From positions 4,257,501 through 4,321,500 of the forward strand of contig NZ_CP114035.2 of NCBI RefSeq assembly GCF_026898135.2: a DNA stretch of 64,000 nt. The letters are read 5' to 3'. This DNA is from Pseudomonas fortuita (GTDB lineage Bacteria > Pseudomonadota > Gammaproteobacteria > Pseudomonadales > Pseudomonadaceae). The notes beneath the pieces are model-generated. The model was not told the DNA's origin. It did no database searches and worked only from the letters and a program-made list of their open reading frames with translations. Of this stretch, positions 55,112 to 64,000 are shown piece by piece (position 1 is the stretch's first letter; every line of letters starts with the position of its first letter). The position numbers and the translations under genes were made by a program.

Positions 55112-57016
55112 TCAAGCAGACAGCTCGACCAACAGCTTGTTCAGGCGACGAACGTAAGCCGCCGGGTCCTTCAAGCTGTCACCGGCCGCCAAGGCCGCCT
55201 GATCGAACAGAATATGCGAGAGCTCGGCGAAGCGGTCTTCGCTCTGCTCGTTGTCCAGCTTCTCGATCAGCGGGTGGCTCGGGTTGAACTCGAAGATCGG
55301 CTTGGACTCCGGTACCTTCTGCCCACTGGCCTCCAGAATCTGGCGCATTTGCAAGCCCAGGTCCTGCTCGCCAATCGCCAGGATCGCCGGCGAGTCGGTC
55401 AGGCGGTGCGACACGCGCACTTCGGCAACACTGTCACCCAGCGCGCCTTTCAGGCGCTCGACCAGGCCTTCCTTGTCCTTGGCGACTGCTTCCTGGGCTT
55501 TCTTGTCCTCTTCCGAATCCAGGTTGCCCAGGTCCAGGTCGCCACGGGCGACGTCGACGAAAGCCTTGCCGTCGAACTCGTTGAGGTAGCTCATCAGCCA
55601 CTCATCGATACGGTCGGTCAGCAGCAGCACTTCGATGCCTTTCTTGCGGAAGACTTCCAGGTGCGGGCTGTTCTTGACCTGCGCGTACGACTCGCCGGTG
55701 AGGTAGTAGATCTTGTCCTGGCCCTCTTTGGCACGGGCCAGGTAGTCGGCCAGGGCAACGCTCTGCTCGCCGCTGTCGTCGTGGGTGGAAGCAAAGCGCA
55801 ACAGGCCGGCGATCTTCTCCTTGTTGGCGAAATCTTCGGCCGGGCCTTCCTTCAGCACCTGGCCGAAGTTCTTCCAGAAGCCCTTGTACTGCTCGGGTTC
55901 GTTTTTCGCGAGCTTCTCCAGCATGTCCAGCACGCGCTTGGTCAGCGCGGTCTTCATCGACTCGATGATCGGGTCTTTCTGCAGGATTTCCCGAGACACG
56001 TTCAGCGACAGGTCGTTGGAGTCGACCACACCTTTGATGAAGCGCAGGTACAGCGGCAAGAACGATTCGGCCTGCTCCATGATGAACACGCGCTGCACGT
56101 ACAGCTTCAAGCCGCGCGACGCTTCGCGCTGATACAGGTCGAACGGTGCGCGGGCCGGCACATACAGCAGCGAGTTGTACTCGAGCTTGCCTTCGACCTT
56201 GTTGTGGCTCCAGGTCAGCGGGTTTTCAAAGTCATGGCCAATGTGCTTGTAGAACTCCTGGTATTCCTCGTCCTTGATCTCGGTACGCGGACGGGTCCAC
56301 AGGGCACTGGCGCGGTTGACGGTTTCCCACTCTTCGGCCGGCTGCTCTTCGCCTTCGGCGGCAGCCTGCTCCTTCGGCAGCTGGATAGGCAGGGCGATGT
56401 GGTCGGAGTATTTCTTGACCACATTGCGCAGGCGCCAGCCATCGGCGAACTCTTTCTCTTCCTGCTTCAGGTGCAGGACGATGCGGGTACCGCGCTGTGG
56501 CTTGTCGATGGTGGCGACCTCGAACTCGCCCTCGCCTTTCGACGACCAGTGCACGCCCTCGGCAGCAGGCTGACCGGCGCGACGGCTGTAAACGTCGACC
56601 TTGTCGGCCACGATGAACGCGGAGTAGAAGCCCACGCCGAACTGACCGATCAGGTGCGAGTCCTTTTTCTGGTCACCGGTGAGGTTCTTCATGAAGTCGG
56701 CGGTGCCAGACTTGGCGATGGTGCCCAGGTGGGCGATGACGTCTTCGCGGCTCATGCCGATGCCGTTGTCCTCGAGGGTCACGGTACCGGCGTCCTTGTC
56801 GAAGCTCAGGCGAATTTTCAGTTCATCGCCACCCTCAAGCAACTCTGGCTTGGCCAGGGCTTCGAAGCGCAGTTTGTCCACGGCATCGGAAGCGTTGGAA
56901 ATCAGTTCCCGCAGGAAGATTTCCTTGTTCGAGTACAGCGAATGAATCATGAGGTGCAGCAGTTGCTTTACCTCGGTCTGGAAGCCCAACGTTTCCTTTT
57001 GTGTTTCCACAGTCAT
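55112..57016 (-). CDS. htpG: Hsp90-family chaperone HtpG
   Basis: 634 residues. GHKL ATPase motifs in the N-domain: [40 protein letters not shown] and [18 protein letters not shown]; middle domain with [22 protein letters not shown] and [15 protein letters not shown]-terminal dimerisation to [14 protein letters not shown]. Cytosolic stress chaperone. A sigma-32-type promoter lies 75-105 bases upstream, inside the 3' end of the thioesterase gene. Confidence 0.98.
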   Translation of the reverse strand: MTVETQKETLGFQTEVKQLLHLMIHSLYSNKEIFLRELISNASDAVDKLRFEALAKPELLEGGDELKIRLSFDKDAGTVTLEDNGIGMSREDVIAHLGTIAKSGTADFMKNLTGDQKKDSHLIGQFGVGFYSAFIVADKVDVYSRRAGQPAAEGVHWSSKGEGEFEVATIDKPQRGTRIVLHLKQEEKEFADGWRLRNVVKKYSDHIALPIQLPKEQAAAEGEEQPAEEWETVNRASALWTRPRTEIKDEEYQEFYKHIGHDFENPLTWSHNKVEGKLEYNSLLYVPARAPFDLYQREASRGLKLYVQRVFIMEQAESFLPLYLRFIKGVVDSNDLSLNVSREILQKDPIIESMKTALTKRVLDMLEKLAKNEPEQYKGFWKNFGQVLKEGPAEDFANKEKIAGLLRFASTHDDSGEQSVALADYLARAKEGQDKIYYLTGESYAQVKNSPHLEVFRKKGIEVLLLTDRIDEWLMSYLNEFDGKAFVDVARGDLDLGNLDSEEDKKAQEAVAKDKEGLVERLKGALGDSVAEVRVSHRLTDSPAILAIGEQDLGLQMRQILEASGQKVPESKPIFEFNPSHPLIEKLDNEQSEDRFAELSHILFDQAALAAGDSLKDPAAYVRRLNKLLVELSA

Positions 57017-57085
57017 GGTCTTCGAAACTCCGATCTGATGGCAGTGGCGCCTGGCAAGCGATTTGGCCTGCGTTAATGGCGGATG

Positions 57086-57568
57086 TCATTCAGATGGGGG
57101 CTGAGCGGATGATTTCAAGGGCTTTTCCGGCTCGATCTTGAAATGCGCACGGGCGGTGGCAATGGGTGCCTGCCTGTCGCCTTGCCAGGCGGTAATGGCG
57201 ACGTTGGTCACCCGGCGGCCCTGGCGCCACAGCTGGCACTGGGCATAGGTATCGCGAAAATGCCCGGCGCGCAGGTAGTCGATGGAAAAATCGATGATCT
57301 TCGGAATACTCGCGCTTTCGCTGTAGATCAGCAGGTACAGCGCGGCGGACAACTCCATGAACCCCGCTATCACGCCACCATGGATAGCGGGCAGCAACGG
57401 GTTGCCGATGTTGTCCGCACTGGCCGGCAGGCGGAACAGAAGGTCATCGCCCTGGCGCTCGCATTCGATGCCGATAAGCCCTGCGTAGGGAATCAGCGCC
57501 AGCAATGGCCGGTAATCACCGACCGCGTGGGCAGCGTTGAGTTGCTGGCGAACCGCATGCGGAATCAT
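57086..57568 (-). CDS. PaaI-type hotdog thioesterase (first copy)
   Basis: 160 residues from MIPHAVRQQLNAAHAVGDYR. Hotdog signature PAIHGGVIAGFMELSAALYL with the conserved acidic residue, then a beta-rich half. Acts on acyl-CoA of unknown type. The ATG overlaps the end of the upstream thioesterase gene by four bases (57565-57568), so the two are co-translated. The htpG heat-shock promoter lies within its last 40 bases. Confidence 0.85.
   Translation of the reverse strand: MIPHAVRQQLNAAHAVGDYRPLLALIPYAGLIGIECERQGDDLLFRLPASADNIGNPLLPAIHGGVIAGFMELSAALYLLIYSESASIPKIIDFSIDYLRAGHFRDTYAQCQLWRQGRRVTNVAITAWQGDRQAPIATARAHFKIEPEKPLKSSAQPPSE
57092..57121 (-). promoter_or_regulatory. Sigma-32-type heat-shock promoter of htpG
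   Basis: Reading on the minus strand: CCCTTGAAA (57121-57113), 13 bases, then CCCCATCT (57099-57092). Both boxes match the heat-shock consensus CTTGAAA / CCCCATnT almost perfectly with acceptable spacing, placing a start point near 57085, about 70 bases before the htpG ATG. Confidence 0.85.
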
Positions 57569-58041
57569 GCGCCGCCCTCCTTCAGGCCATTGCCGAAACG
57601 GATACCGCCCTTGATCTCCTGCCCCAGGCGCATGAACGTCCCCACCACCTGGCAGATGGGCTGGTCGGGGTTGTCCTGATAGGCTGTGCCCCGGGTGAAG
57701 ATCACGTCGCGGGTAACCCGGTAGCATTGGGCGTGACCGTAGATGTCCTTGCCAGCTTCGGCCGGGTGCATGTAGTCGATGCGCAGGTCCAGCGTGGGGC
57801 ACACTTCGAAGCGGGGCAGCACGCACAGCGTGGCCATGCCACAAGTGGTGTCCATCAGCGTAGTCAGCGCACCGCCATGCACGGCGCCGGTCTGGGGGTT
57901 GCCGACGATGGCTGCTGACCAGGGCAGGACCAAGGTCATGCCATCGCCATCAGCCTGCGCCACACGCATCTGCAACAGCTGGCAATGTTTTAACGCCGAG
58001 AGAAACCGCTCGGCCATTGCCATCAAGGTTGAATCGCTCAT
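57565..58041 (-). CDS. PaaI-type hotdog thioesterase (second copy)
   Basis: 158 residues from MSDSTLMAMAERFLSALKHC, with GGGAACAGCC upstream; an earlier in-frame start would add 11 residues. Hotdog signature GAVHGGALTTLMDTTCGMAT. It is a divergent paralogue of the next gene, and pairs of such genes are common in Pseudomonas; substrate and whether they hetero-oligomerise are unknown. First gene of the pair. Confidence 0.85.
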   Translation of the reverse strand: MSDSTLMAMAERFLSALKHCQLLQMRVAQADGDGMTLVLPWSAAIVGNPQTGAVHGGALTTLMDTTCGMATLCVLPRFEVCPTLDLRIDYMHPAEAGKDIYGHAQCYRVTRDVIFTRGTAYQDNPDQPICQVVGTFMRLGQEIKGGIRFGNGLKEGGA

Positions 58042-58129
58042 AGGCTGTTCCCGCCCGCCGCCACGCGGCGGCATGAGTTCGTTAAAAAGTCCATGTAGAA
58101 CACGGCGTTATATATCTGTAATCTGCGTG

Positions 58130-58157
58130 GAACTTATTCCGCATAGTTGCACTCGAA
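58130..58157 (+). promoter_or_regulatory. AlgU/sigma-E-type promoter of the lipoprotein gene
   Basis: GAACTT at 58130-58135, 17-base spacer, TCGAA at 58153-58157: the AlgU (sigma-22) consensus GAACTT-N16/17-TCnAA. It ends 39 bases before the ATG at 58196, giving a leader of about 30 bases. This predicts envelope-stress induction. Confidence 0.7.
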
Positions 58158-58195
58158 GGAACAAGTCACTTATTCCACCAAGGAGAAACACACCC

Positions 58196-58480
58196 ATGCG
58201 TAAACCTTTTGCTTTTGCTCTGATGCTGGCTGCTGCCATGGGCCTGGCCGCTTGCGATAAAGCGAGCGAAGACAAAGCCCAAGACGCACAGGAACACGCC
58301 GAGCAAGCCCAGGAAAAAATGGGCGAAGCTCAGGATAAAATGAACGACGCTGCCAAGGAAAACGCCGAAGCCGCCAAAGATCAGGCCGAAGCCGAGCAGA
58401 AGGCTGCCGAAGAAGCCGCACCGGCTACTCCGGCTCCGCAAGCCGCGCCAGCTACTCCGGCTGAACCTGCCAAACAGTAA
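58196..58480 (+). CDS. Small helical lipoprotein, probably AlgU-controlled
   Basis: 94 residues from MRKPFAFALMLAAAMGLAAC, where LAAC is the lipobox, so the mature protein begins with a lipidated cysteine at residue 20. The remainder is an alanine/glutamate/lysine helix (ASEDKAQDAQEHAEQAQEKM and following) and a proline-alanine tail, like envelope-stress lipoproteins in Pseudomonas. AAGGAG ten bases upstream. It stands alone, with an AlgU-type promoter and a bidirectional terminator. Function unknown. Confidence 0.85.
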   Translation: MRKPFAFALMLAAAMGLAACDKASEDKAQDAQEHAEQAQEKMGEAQDKMNDAAKENAEAAKDQAEAEQKAAEEAAPATPAPQAAPATPAEPAKQ

Positions 58481-58491
58481 TTGTTTAAAAC

Positions 58492-58520
58492 AAAAAAACC
58501 CGACATTGTCGGGTTTTTTT
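58492..58520. terminator. Bidirectional terminator
   Basis: Seven As, CCCGAC-ATT-GTCGGG, seven Ts, between the convergent lipoprotein gene (stop 58480) and DUF599 gene (stop 58548); symmetrical so it can act on both strands. Confidence 0.9.
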
Positions 58521-58547
58521 GTGCCTGAAAGTTTTCGATTAAACGTT

Positions 58548-59297
58548 TCAGTTGCCGACCACGGGGCTTTCCTTGGCAGGCTCTGCCGGTACACTTTCGG
58601 TGGGTGTGAACACCATCACATCCAGCACATCCGAGTGGAACTCACGACGGTACAGAATAAACACGACACCCACACTCATCGCCATGAACAACCACGGGCT
58701 GATAAACCAGCTCAACATGGCCATGCCGAAGTAATAGGAACGCAAGCCCAGGTTGAACTGGTTGGCGGCAAGCGACAATACCCGTGCCGCCCGCGACGCG
58801 AACGCCTTGCGCTCCAGCTCATTGACCAGCCGTTCCCCGATCATGGGCGCCGAACCCACCAGCACCGCGGCAAAGTTGTACTGGCGCATGCACCAGCTGA
58901 ACGTGAAAAAAGCGTAGACGAAGACCGTGGCCAGGCACAGCAGCTTGATCTCCGACATGCCCTGGGAGGTCTGTTGCACCAGCGGCAGGTCTGCCAGCAG
59001 CGAGAGCGCACGGTCGGAGGCACCGAGCACGGTAAGAATGCCAGCAAGGATGATCAGGGTGCTGGAGGCAAAGAACGACGCGTTGCGTTCAAGGTTGCCG
59101 ATCACGCTGGCATCAGCAATGCGGTTGTCGCGCAGCAGCATGCGGCGCATCCAGTCTTCACGGTAAAGGTGCAACACGCTGGCCAGGCACGCAGTGTCGC
59201 GGCCCTTCCAGATGGCATAGCGGGTATAACCACCCCAGCACAGGGCAAACCATGCGATGGCCAGCAGGTTATTGAAGTTGCTTTGGATGAAGTTCAT
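58548..59297 (-). CDS. DUF599 family membrane protein
   Basis: 249 residues from MNFIQSNFNNLLAIAWFALC, with GGGAA upstream; the longer upstream frame is not credible. Four hydrophobic segments: about 8-25, 76-96 (STLIILAGILTVLGAS), 118-136 and 195-220 (YYFGMAMLSWFISPWLFMAM). DUF599 has no known function. Conserved next to branched-chain amino acid carrier and sucCD in Pseudomonas. Convergent with the lipoprotein gene. Confidence 0.82.
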   Translation of the reverse strand: MNFIQSNFNNLLAIAWFALCWGGYTRYAIWKGRDTACLASVLHLYREDWMRRMLLRDNRIADASVIGNLERNASFFASSTLIILAGILTVLGASDRALSLLADLPLVQQTSQGMSEIKLLCLATVFVYAFFTFSWCMRQYNFAAVLVGSAPMIGERLVNELERKAFASRAARVLSLAANQFNLGLRSYYFGMAMLSWFISPWLFMAMSVGVVFILYRREFHSDVLDVMVFTPTESVPAEPAKESPVVGN

Positions 59298-59431
59298 GCA
59301 GGGTTCCCGAAAGCGCCAGAGGCCTAGAGGATAGGGACCAGGTTTCGACGCTGGCAAGCGGCAAAAGACACAGCTGTGCAGAGAAATAGGCGTGGTTCCC
59401 ACAAAGAGCGCACCGGGCAAAGGGACCGCAC

Positions 59432-59466
59432 AAAAAAGCCCCGCATCCTTCCGGATACGGGGCTTT
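59432..59466 (-). terminator. Terminator of the branched-chain amino acid carrier gene
   Basis: AAAGCCCCG ... CGGGGCTTT with an internal ATCC-TTCC-GGAT extension, and an A-run on the plus strand (T-run on minus), 65 bases past the carrier gene stop. Confidence 0.85.
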
Positions 59467-59530
59467 CGAGTCTAGACCTCTGGCGAGCACCCTTCGGCTT
59501 GTGGCCGGTGCCGCCCTCAGGCTTCAACCA

Positions 59531-60844
59531 TCAGGCCAACGCCTCGCGTGGCTTGCCGAGCATGCGGTCGCAGGCCACGGCGCCAACCAGGGTCACCACC
59601 GAAGGCACCAGCCAGGCAAGGCCTTGGTCGCTCAACGGTAAGTGCGCCATGAAGTCCGGCAGCACGTGGGCGATGCTGCTGCCCTTGATTGCATCGACCA
59701 TGCCGAACAGCAACGAAACCAGCATCACCGGTGCGAGGATGCGGGTCGGCGAGTTCCACAAGTCTTTCACGAAGCTCAGGCCGACCACCACGATGCAGGG
59801 TGGGTAGATGGCGGTGAGCACCGGGATCGAGAACATGATCAGCTTGGTCAGGCCCAGGTTGGAGATCAGCAGCGAGAAGCCCGCAAGGATCACCACCAGC
59901 GCACGGTAAGACAGCGGCAGAACCTGGCTGAAGTACTCGGCACAGGCGCAGGTCAGGCCAACTGCCGTCACCAGGCAAGCCAGCGCGATGAGTACAGCGA
60001 GGAAGCCGCTGCCCAGCGAACCAAAGGTGTGCTGCACGTAGGCATGCAGTACCGCCGCACCGTTGGTGGCGTCAGCCGCGATGTCGTGGCTGCCGGCACC
60101 CAGACGGAACAGGCTGATGTACACCAGGGCCAGGCCGACACCCGCGATCAGGCCGGCGATGATGGCATAGCGGGTGATCAGCTTCGGCGACTCGACGCCG
60201 CGCGAGCGGATGGCGTTGACGATGACAATACCGAACACCAGGGCACCCAGGGTATCCATGGTCAGGTAGCCATCGGAGAAGCCCTTGGAGAACGCGGCAG
60301 CGGCATAGGCCGGCTGTGCCTCACCAATGGTGCCCGCTGGCAGCGCGAAGGCAGCAATCCCCAGCACGGCCAGGGCGATGATCTTCAGCGGTGCCAGGAA
60401 GCGGCCGACGGTGTCGAGCAGCTTGCCCGGGTACATGGACACGGCCAGCACCACGACGAAGTACACGAGGCTGTAGATGAACAGTGCCAGCGGGCTTTCA
60501 CCGGTCAGCGGTGCAACGCCCACTTCGAACGACACGGTCGCCGTACGCGGGGTGGCGAACAGCGGGCCGACCGACAGGTAACACACCGCCGCCAGCAGGC
60601 CGCCGAAGAACTTGCCGATCGGGCTGCTAAGTGCATCCATGCCGCCACCGACCTTGGCCAGAGCGACCACGGTAATGACCGGCAGGCCCACGGCGGTCAC
60701 CAGGAAGCCCAGTGCTGCCATCCATACGTGCGGGCCAGACTGCAGACCGACGATAGGCGGGAAGATGATATTGCCCGCGCCAACGAAAAGCGCAAACGTC
60801 ATAAAGCCAAGCGCCAGGATATCCTGGCCTTTGAGAACTTTCAT
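59531..60844 (-). CDS. brnQ: Branched-chain amino acid transport carrier (BrnQ/BraB)
   Basis: 437 residues, LIVCS family, twelve hydrophobic segments. Features: opening [54 protein letters not shown] and C-terminal [19 protein letters not shown]. In P. aeruginosa the syntenic gene is braB, a sodium-coupled leucine/isoleucine/valine carrier of the same length. No regulatory site is clear, but the 393-base upstream gap holds two hairpins. Monocistronic, ending in its own terminator. Confidence 0.92.
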   Translation of the reverse strand: MKVLKGQDILALGFMTFALFVGAGNIIFPPIVGLQSGPHVWMAALGFLVTAVGLPVITVVALAKVGGGMDALSSPIGKFFGGLLAAVCYLSVGPLFATPRTATVSFEVGVAPLTGESPLALFIYSLVYFVVVLAVSMYPGKLLDTVGRFLAPLKIIALAVLGIAAFALPAGTIGEAQPAYAAAAFSKGFSDGYLTMDTLGALVFGIVIVNAIRSRGVESPKLITRYAIIAGLIAGVGLALVYISLFRLGAGSHDIAADATNGAAVLHAYVQHTFGSLGSGFLAVLIALACLVTAVGLTCACAEYFSQVLPLSYRALVVILAGFSLLISNLGLTKLIMFSIPVLTAIYPPCIVVVGLSFVKDLWNSPTRILAPVMLVSLLFGMVDAIKGSSIAHVLPDFMAHLPLSDQGLAWLVPSVVTLVGAVACDRMLGKPREALA

Positions 60845-61237
60845 TTAAGGTAGTACCACACTGCTGAAATCGGGATTCGAGAGGGGATTTCCCTTTGGAT
60901 GAGGGGAAATGCTGCCCGGCTTGATAGGCCAGACCCGTTTAGCGTGTCGTTCCCTTTTGGGGTACGGGCACAGAGTGAACGCGTAATGTAACTGTTTTGT
61001 CAGTCAAACGCACTGGCACAGTGCTGCTTGTCCGATGTGCGTACATGTTTGTCGTCTGTGCGACCGAGGACAGTAGGAATTATCCTCGGATTGAAACATT
61101 GGTCTGTGTGAAAAATCCTATCAAACCCATCGAAAAATCTTTTTAGCCTGCGAAGCGCCCCAAACGGGAAACCCAGGCGCATTAACGACAAAGGCCACCC
61201 GAAGGTGGCCTCTGTGCGCGTGGGGGGTGTAGCAGTA
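60845..61237. other. Intergenic region between the amino acid carrier and sucD
   Basis: 393 bases with no credible gene. It contains the carrier leader with hairpin ATTTCCC...GGGAAAT (60887-60910), a stem CCGAGGA...TCCTCGG (61064-61089, 12-base loop), and near sucD the hairpin AGGCCACC-CGAA-GGTGGCCT (61192-61211). The last reads as a weak terminator for the minus-strand sucCD transcript. Short ORFs seen here have no coding character. Confidence 0.7.
61192..61211 (-). terminator. Probable terminator after sucD
   Basis: AGGCCACC-CGAA-GGTGGCCT, 26 bases past the sucD stop on the minus strand; a short T-rich tail follows. The stem is perfect but the T-run is weak. Confidence 0.6.
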
Positions 61238-62122
61238 TTACTTCTTGGCTTCCCAGCCAGTCAGCTCGGCCAGGGCCTTGCCGATGTCAGCCAGCGAACG
61301 CACGGTCTTCACACCAGCGTCCTGCAGGGCGGCGAACTTCTCGTCCGCAGTGCCCTTGCCGCCGGAGATGATGGCGCCAGCGTGGCCCATGCGCTTGCCC
61401 GCAGGTGCAGTAACACCGGCGATGTAGGAAACGACTGGCTTGGTCACGTGGGCCTTGATGTAGGCCGCAGCTTCTTCTTCAGCCGAACCGCCGATCTCAC
61501 CGATCATGACGATCGCTTCGGTCTTCGGGTCTTCCTGGAACAGCTTCAGGATGTCGATGAAGTTGGAACCCGGGATCGGGTCACCGCCGATGCCGACGCA
61601 GGTCGACTGGCCGAAGCCGGCGTCGGTGGTCTGCTTCACAGCTTCGTAGGTCAGGGTGCCGGAACGCGAAACGATACCGACCTTGCCTGGCAGGTGAATG
61701 TGGCCTGGCATGATGCCGATCTTGCACTCGCCCGGGGTGATGACACCTGGGCAGTTAGGACCGATCAGGGTCACGCCCAGCTCGTCGCACTTGACCTTGG
61801 CATCGAGCATGTCCAGGGTAGGAATGCCTTCGGTGATGCAGACGATCAGCTTGATGCCGCCGAAGGCCGCTTCCAGGATCGAGTCTTTGCAGAACGGAGC
61901 CGGTACGTAGATGACCGAAGCGTCAGCGCCGGTAGCTTCCACGGCTTCCTTGACGGTGTTGAACACCGGCAGGCCCAGGTGGGTGGTGCCACCCTTGCCT
62001 GGGGTTACGCCGCCGACCATCTTGGTGCCGTAGGCGATGGCTTGTTCGGAGTGGAAAGTACCCTGCGAGCCGGTGAAGCCCTGGCAGATGACTTTGGTGT
62101 CTTTATTGATCAGGACGCTCAT
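61238..62122 (-). CDS. sucD: Succinyl-CoA ligase alpha subunit
   Basis: 294 residues. N-terminal CoA-binding Rossmann ([20 protein letters not shown]), [34 protein letters not shown], and the phosphohistidine in [14 protein letters not shown]. Forms the alpha part of the ATP/GTP-linked ligase of the TCA cycle. Its start shares one base with the sucC stop (62122), ensuring co-translation. Confidence 0.98.
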   Translation of the reverse strand: MSVLINKDTKVICQGFTGSQGTFHSEQAIAYGTKMVGGVTPGKGGTTHLGLPVFNTVKEAVEATGADASVIYVPAPFCKDSILEAAFGGIKLIVCITEGIPTLDMLDAKVKCDELGVTLIGPNCPGVITPGECKIGIMPGHIHLPGKVGIVSRSGTLTYEAVKQTTDAGFGQSTCVGIGGDPIPGSNFIDILKLFQEDPKTEAIVMIGEIGGSAEEEAAAYIKAHVTKPVVSYIAGVTAPAGKRMGHAGAIISGGKGTADEKFAALQDAGVKTVRSLADIGKALAELTGWEAKK

Positions 62123-63288
62123 TACTTGCCCTCCGCAGCTTTGACAACTTGTTGAGCAGCGTCGGTCAGGCTGGTTGCCGCAATGATGTTCAAACCGCTT
62201 TCTGCCAGTACTTTAGCGCCCAGTTCGGCGTTGTTGCCTTCGAGGCGAACTACAACCGGAACTTTAACGCCGACTTCTTTCACCGCGCCGATGATGCCTT
62301 CGGCAATCATGTCGCAGCGAACGATGCCGCCGAAGATGTTGACCAGAACGGCCGCGACATTGCTGTCGGACAGAATGATCTTGAAGGCTTCGGTAACGCG
62401 CTCTTTGGTAGCACCGCCGCCAACGTCGAGGAAGTTGGCTGGCTTGCCGCCATGCAGGTTGACGATGTCCATGGTACCCATGGCCAGGCCGGCACCGTTG
62501 ACCATGCAGCCGATGTTGCCTTCCAGGGCCACGTAGTTCAGCTCGAAGCTGGCAGCGTGGGCTTCACGAGGATCGTCCTGCGACGGGTCGTGGAAGGTTT
62601 TCAGCTTAGGCTGACGGTACATGGCGTTCGCGTCGATGTTGATCTTCGCGTCCAGGCAGTGCAGGTCGCCGTCGGCCTTGATGACCAGCGGGTTGACTTC
62701 CAGCAGGGCCAGGTCGTGTTCTTTGAACAGCTTGGCCAGGCCTACGAAAATCTTGGCGAACTGTGCAACTTGCTTGCCTTCCAGACCCAGCTGGAATGCC
62801 AGTTCACGACCCTGGAACGGCTGAGCGCCGACCAGTGGATCGATAGTAGCCTTGATGATCTTCTCAGGAGTTTCGTGAGCGACTTTCTCGATGTCCACGC
62901 CACCTTCGGTGGAGGCCATGAACACGATACGGCGGCTCGAGCGATCGACTACAGCGCCCAGGTACAGCTCTTTGGCGATGTCAGTGCAGGATTCGACCAG
63001 GATCTTGGTCACTGGCTGACCGTTGGCGTCGGTCTGGTAGGTTACCAGGCGCTTGCCCAACCATTGCGCAGCGAACGCCTTGGCGTCTTCTTTGCTGCGA
63101 ACCAGCTTGACGCCGCCCGCTTTACCGCGACCACCTGCGTGAACCTGGGCTTTTACAACCCACTCGGAACCGCCGATCTTGTCGCAAGCTTCTGCTGCAG
63201 CTTCAGGGGTATCGACTGCGAAACCCTTGGAAACTGGCAGGCCGTATTCAGCGAACAGCTGCTTACCCTGATACTCGTGAAGATTCAT
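62122..63288 (-). CDS. sucC: Succinyl-CoA ligase beta subunit
   Basis: 388 residues. ATP-grasp domain ([40 protein letters not shown]) and C-terminal ligase half ([40 protein letters not shown]). Binds the nucleotide and partners SucD. Follows lpd by 172 bases that hold two hairpins but no gene. Confidence 0.98.
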   Translation of the reverse strand: MNLHEYQGKQLFAEYGLPVSKGFAVDTPEAAAEACDKIGGSEWVVKAQVHAGGRGKAGGVKLVRSKEDAKAFAAQWLGKRLVTYQTDANGQPVTKILVESCTDIAKELYLGAVVDRSSRRIVFMASTEGGVDIEKVAHETPEKIIKATIDPLVGAQPFQGRELAFQLGLEGKQVAQFAKIFVGLAKLFKEHDLALLEVNPLVIKADGDLHCLDAKINIDANAMYRQPKLKTFHDPSQDDPREAHAASFELNYVALEGNIGCMVNGAGLAMGTMDIVNLHGGKPANFLDVGGGATKERVTEAFKIILSDSNVAAVLVNIFGGIVRCDMIAEGIIGAVKEVGVKVPVVVRLEGNNAELGAKVLAESGLNIIAATSLTDAAQQVVKAAEGK

Positions 63289-63404
63289 GCTTTTTACCGT
63301 CTTCGTTAGGTACTGCGCTTCGGCGCTGCGCCATTACTGGCGCCGCACCACCTGTGACCGTTGACCCCGGGTTTTCCCGTGTGATCCGGTCCGGCGGACG
63401 TTCC

Positions 63405-63448
63405 GCGGTGAGTCATGCACGCAAGACTCACGACGGGCTGCCCGCCGT
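63405..63448. promoter_or_regulatory. Hairpins between lpd and sucC
   Basis: GTGAGTC (63408-63414) pairs with GACTCAC (63425-63431), and CGGGC-tg-CCCG follows next to it. On the minus strand they lie just past the lpd stop; without a T-run they may tune lpd-sucC readthrough rather than end transcription. Confidence 0.4.
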
Positions 63449-63460
63449 GGTTTCTTATAA

Positions 63461-64000
<540 letters not shown>

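Noticed and set aside
61000..61191. 63-codon ORF between brnQ and sucD
   Set aside because: Non-ATG start, no ribosome site, no conserved features and overlap with hairpins.

Overview
The window reads as chromosomal DNA of a fluorescent pseudomonad, most likely the Pseudomonas putida group. Gene order (nuoLMN; rnhA-dnaQ; mltD; yejABEF; kdpFABCDE; gpsA; fabA-fabB; htpG; sucCD-lpd), high GC, Pseudomonas-type REP palindromes and near-identity of the ChrR-like and KdpF products to remembered P. putida proteins all point there. No rRNA, tRNA, CRISPR array or complete insertion sequence was found. Names and orthologies come from reading the sequence and from memory, not from searches.

Region by region. 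1-4080: end of the complex I operon (nuoL partial, nuoM, nuoN) closed by a strong terminator. 4115-5885: a compact, AT-richer islet of phage-derived genes (Ogr/Delta zinc finger, CI-like repressor, holin, short GpL-like head completion protein, and a LuxR-type DNA-binding domain upstream of the last two). 6105-9190: TonB receptor, ChrR quinone/FMN reductase and a small conserved protein. 9174-16662: lysine decarboxylase, dnaQ-rnhA-methyltransferase, divergent gloB, mltD and an orphan gene with its own hairpin and terminator. 16726-24092: peptide/microcin-C-type ABC importer with two tandem binding proteins. 24193-30772: FhuE-like TonB receptor, a three-domain kinase/aminotransferase-fold fusion and a LysR regulator. 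30837-38741: kdpFABC-kdpDE, including the 29-residue KdpF. 38917-44971: membrane permease, DUF4892 protein with a coupled 20-codon ORF, two alpha/beta hydrolases, SixA, DUF4389 protein and GpsA. 45213-52133: TonB receptor, lone binding protein and hybrid kinase, then fabA-fabB. 52207-60844: amidohydrolase, pirin, dienelactone hydrolase, htpG, two hotdog thioesterases, a lipoprotein, a DUF599 protein and a branched-chain amino acid carrier. 61238-64000: sucD, sucC and the start-truncated lpd.

Functionally the window combines core energy metabolism (complex I, TCA enzymes), fatty acid synthesis, potassium and nutrient uptake, and envelope maintenance. The accessory layers of most interest are the phage-lysis/LuxR islet, the receptor-binding protein-kinase operon, the kinase-aminotransferase fusion, and several regulatory sites that can be read directly: a sigma-32-type promoter inside the gene upstream of htpG, an AlgU/sigma-E-type promoter before a lipoprotein, a Shine-Dalgarno-sequestering hairpin, and a small ORF overlapping a downstream start.
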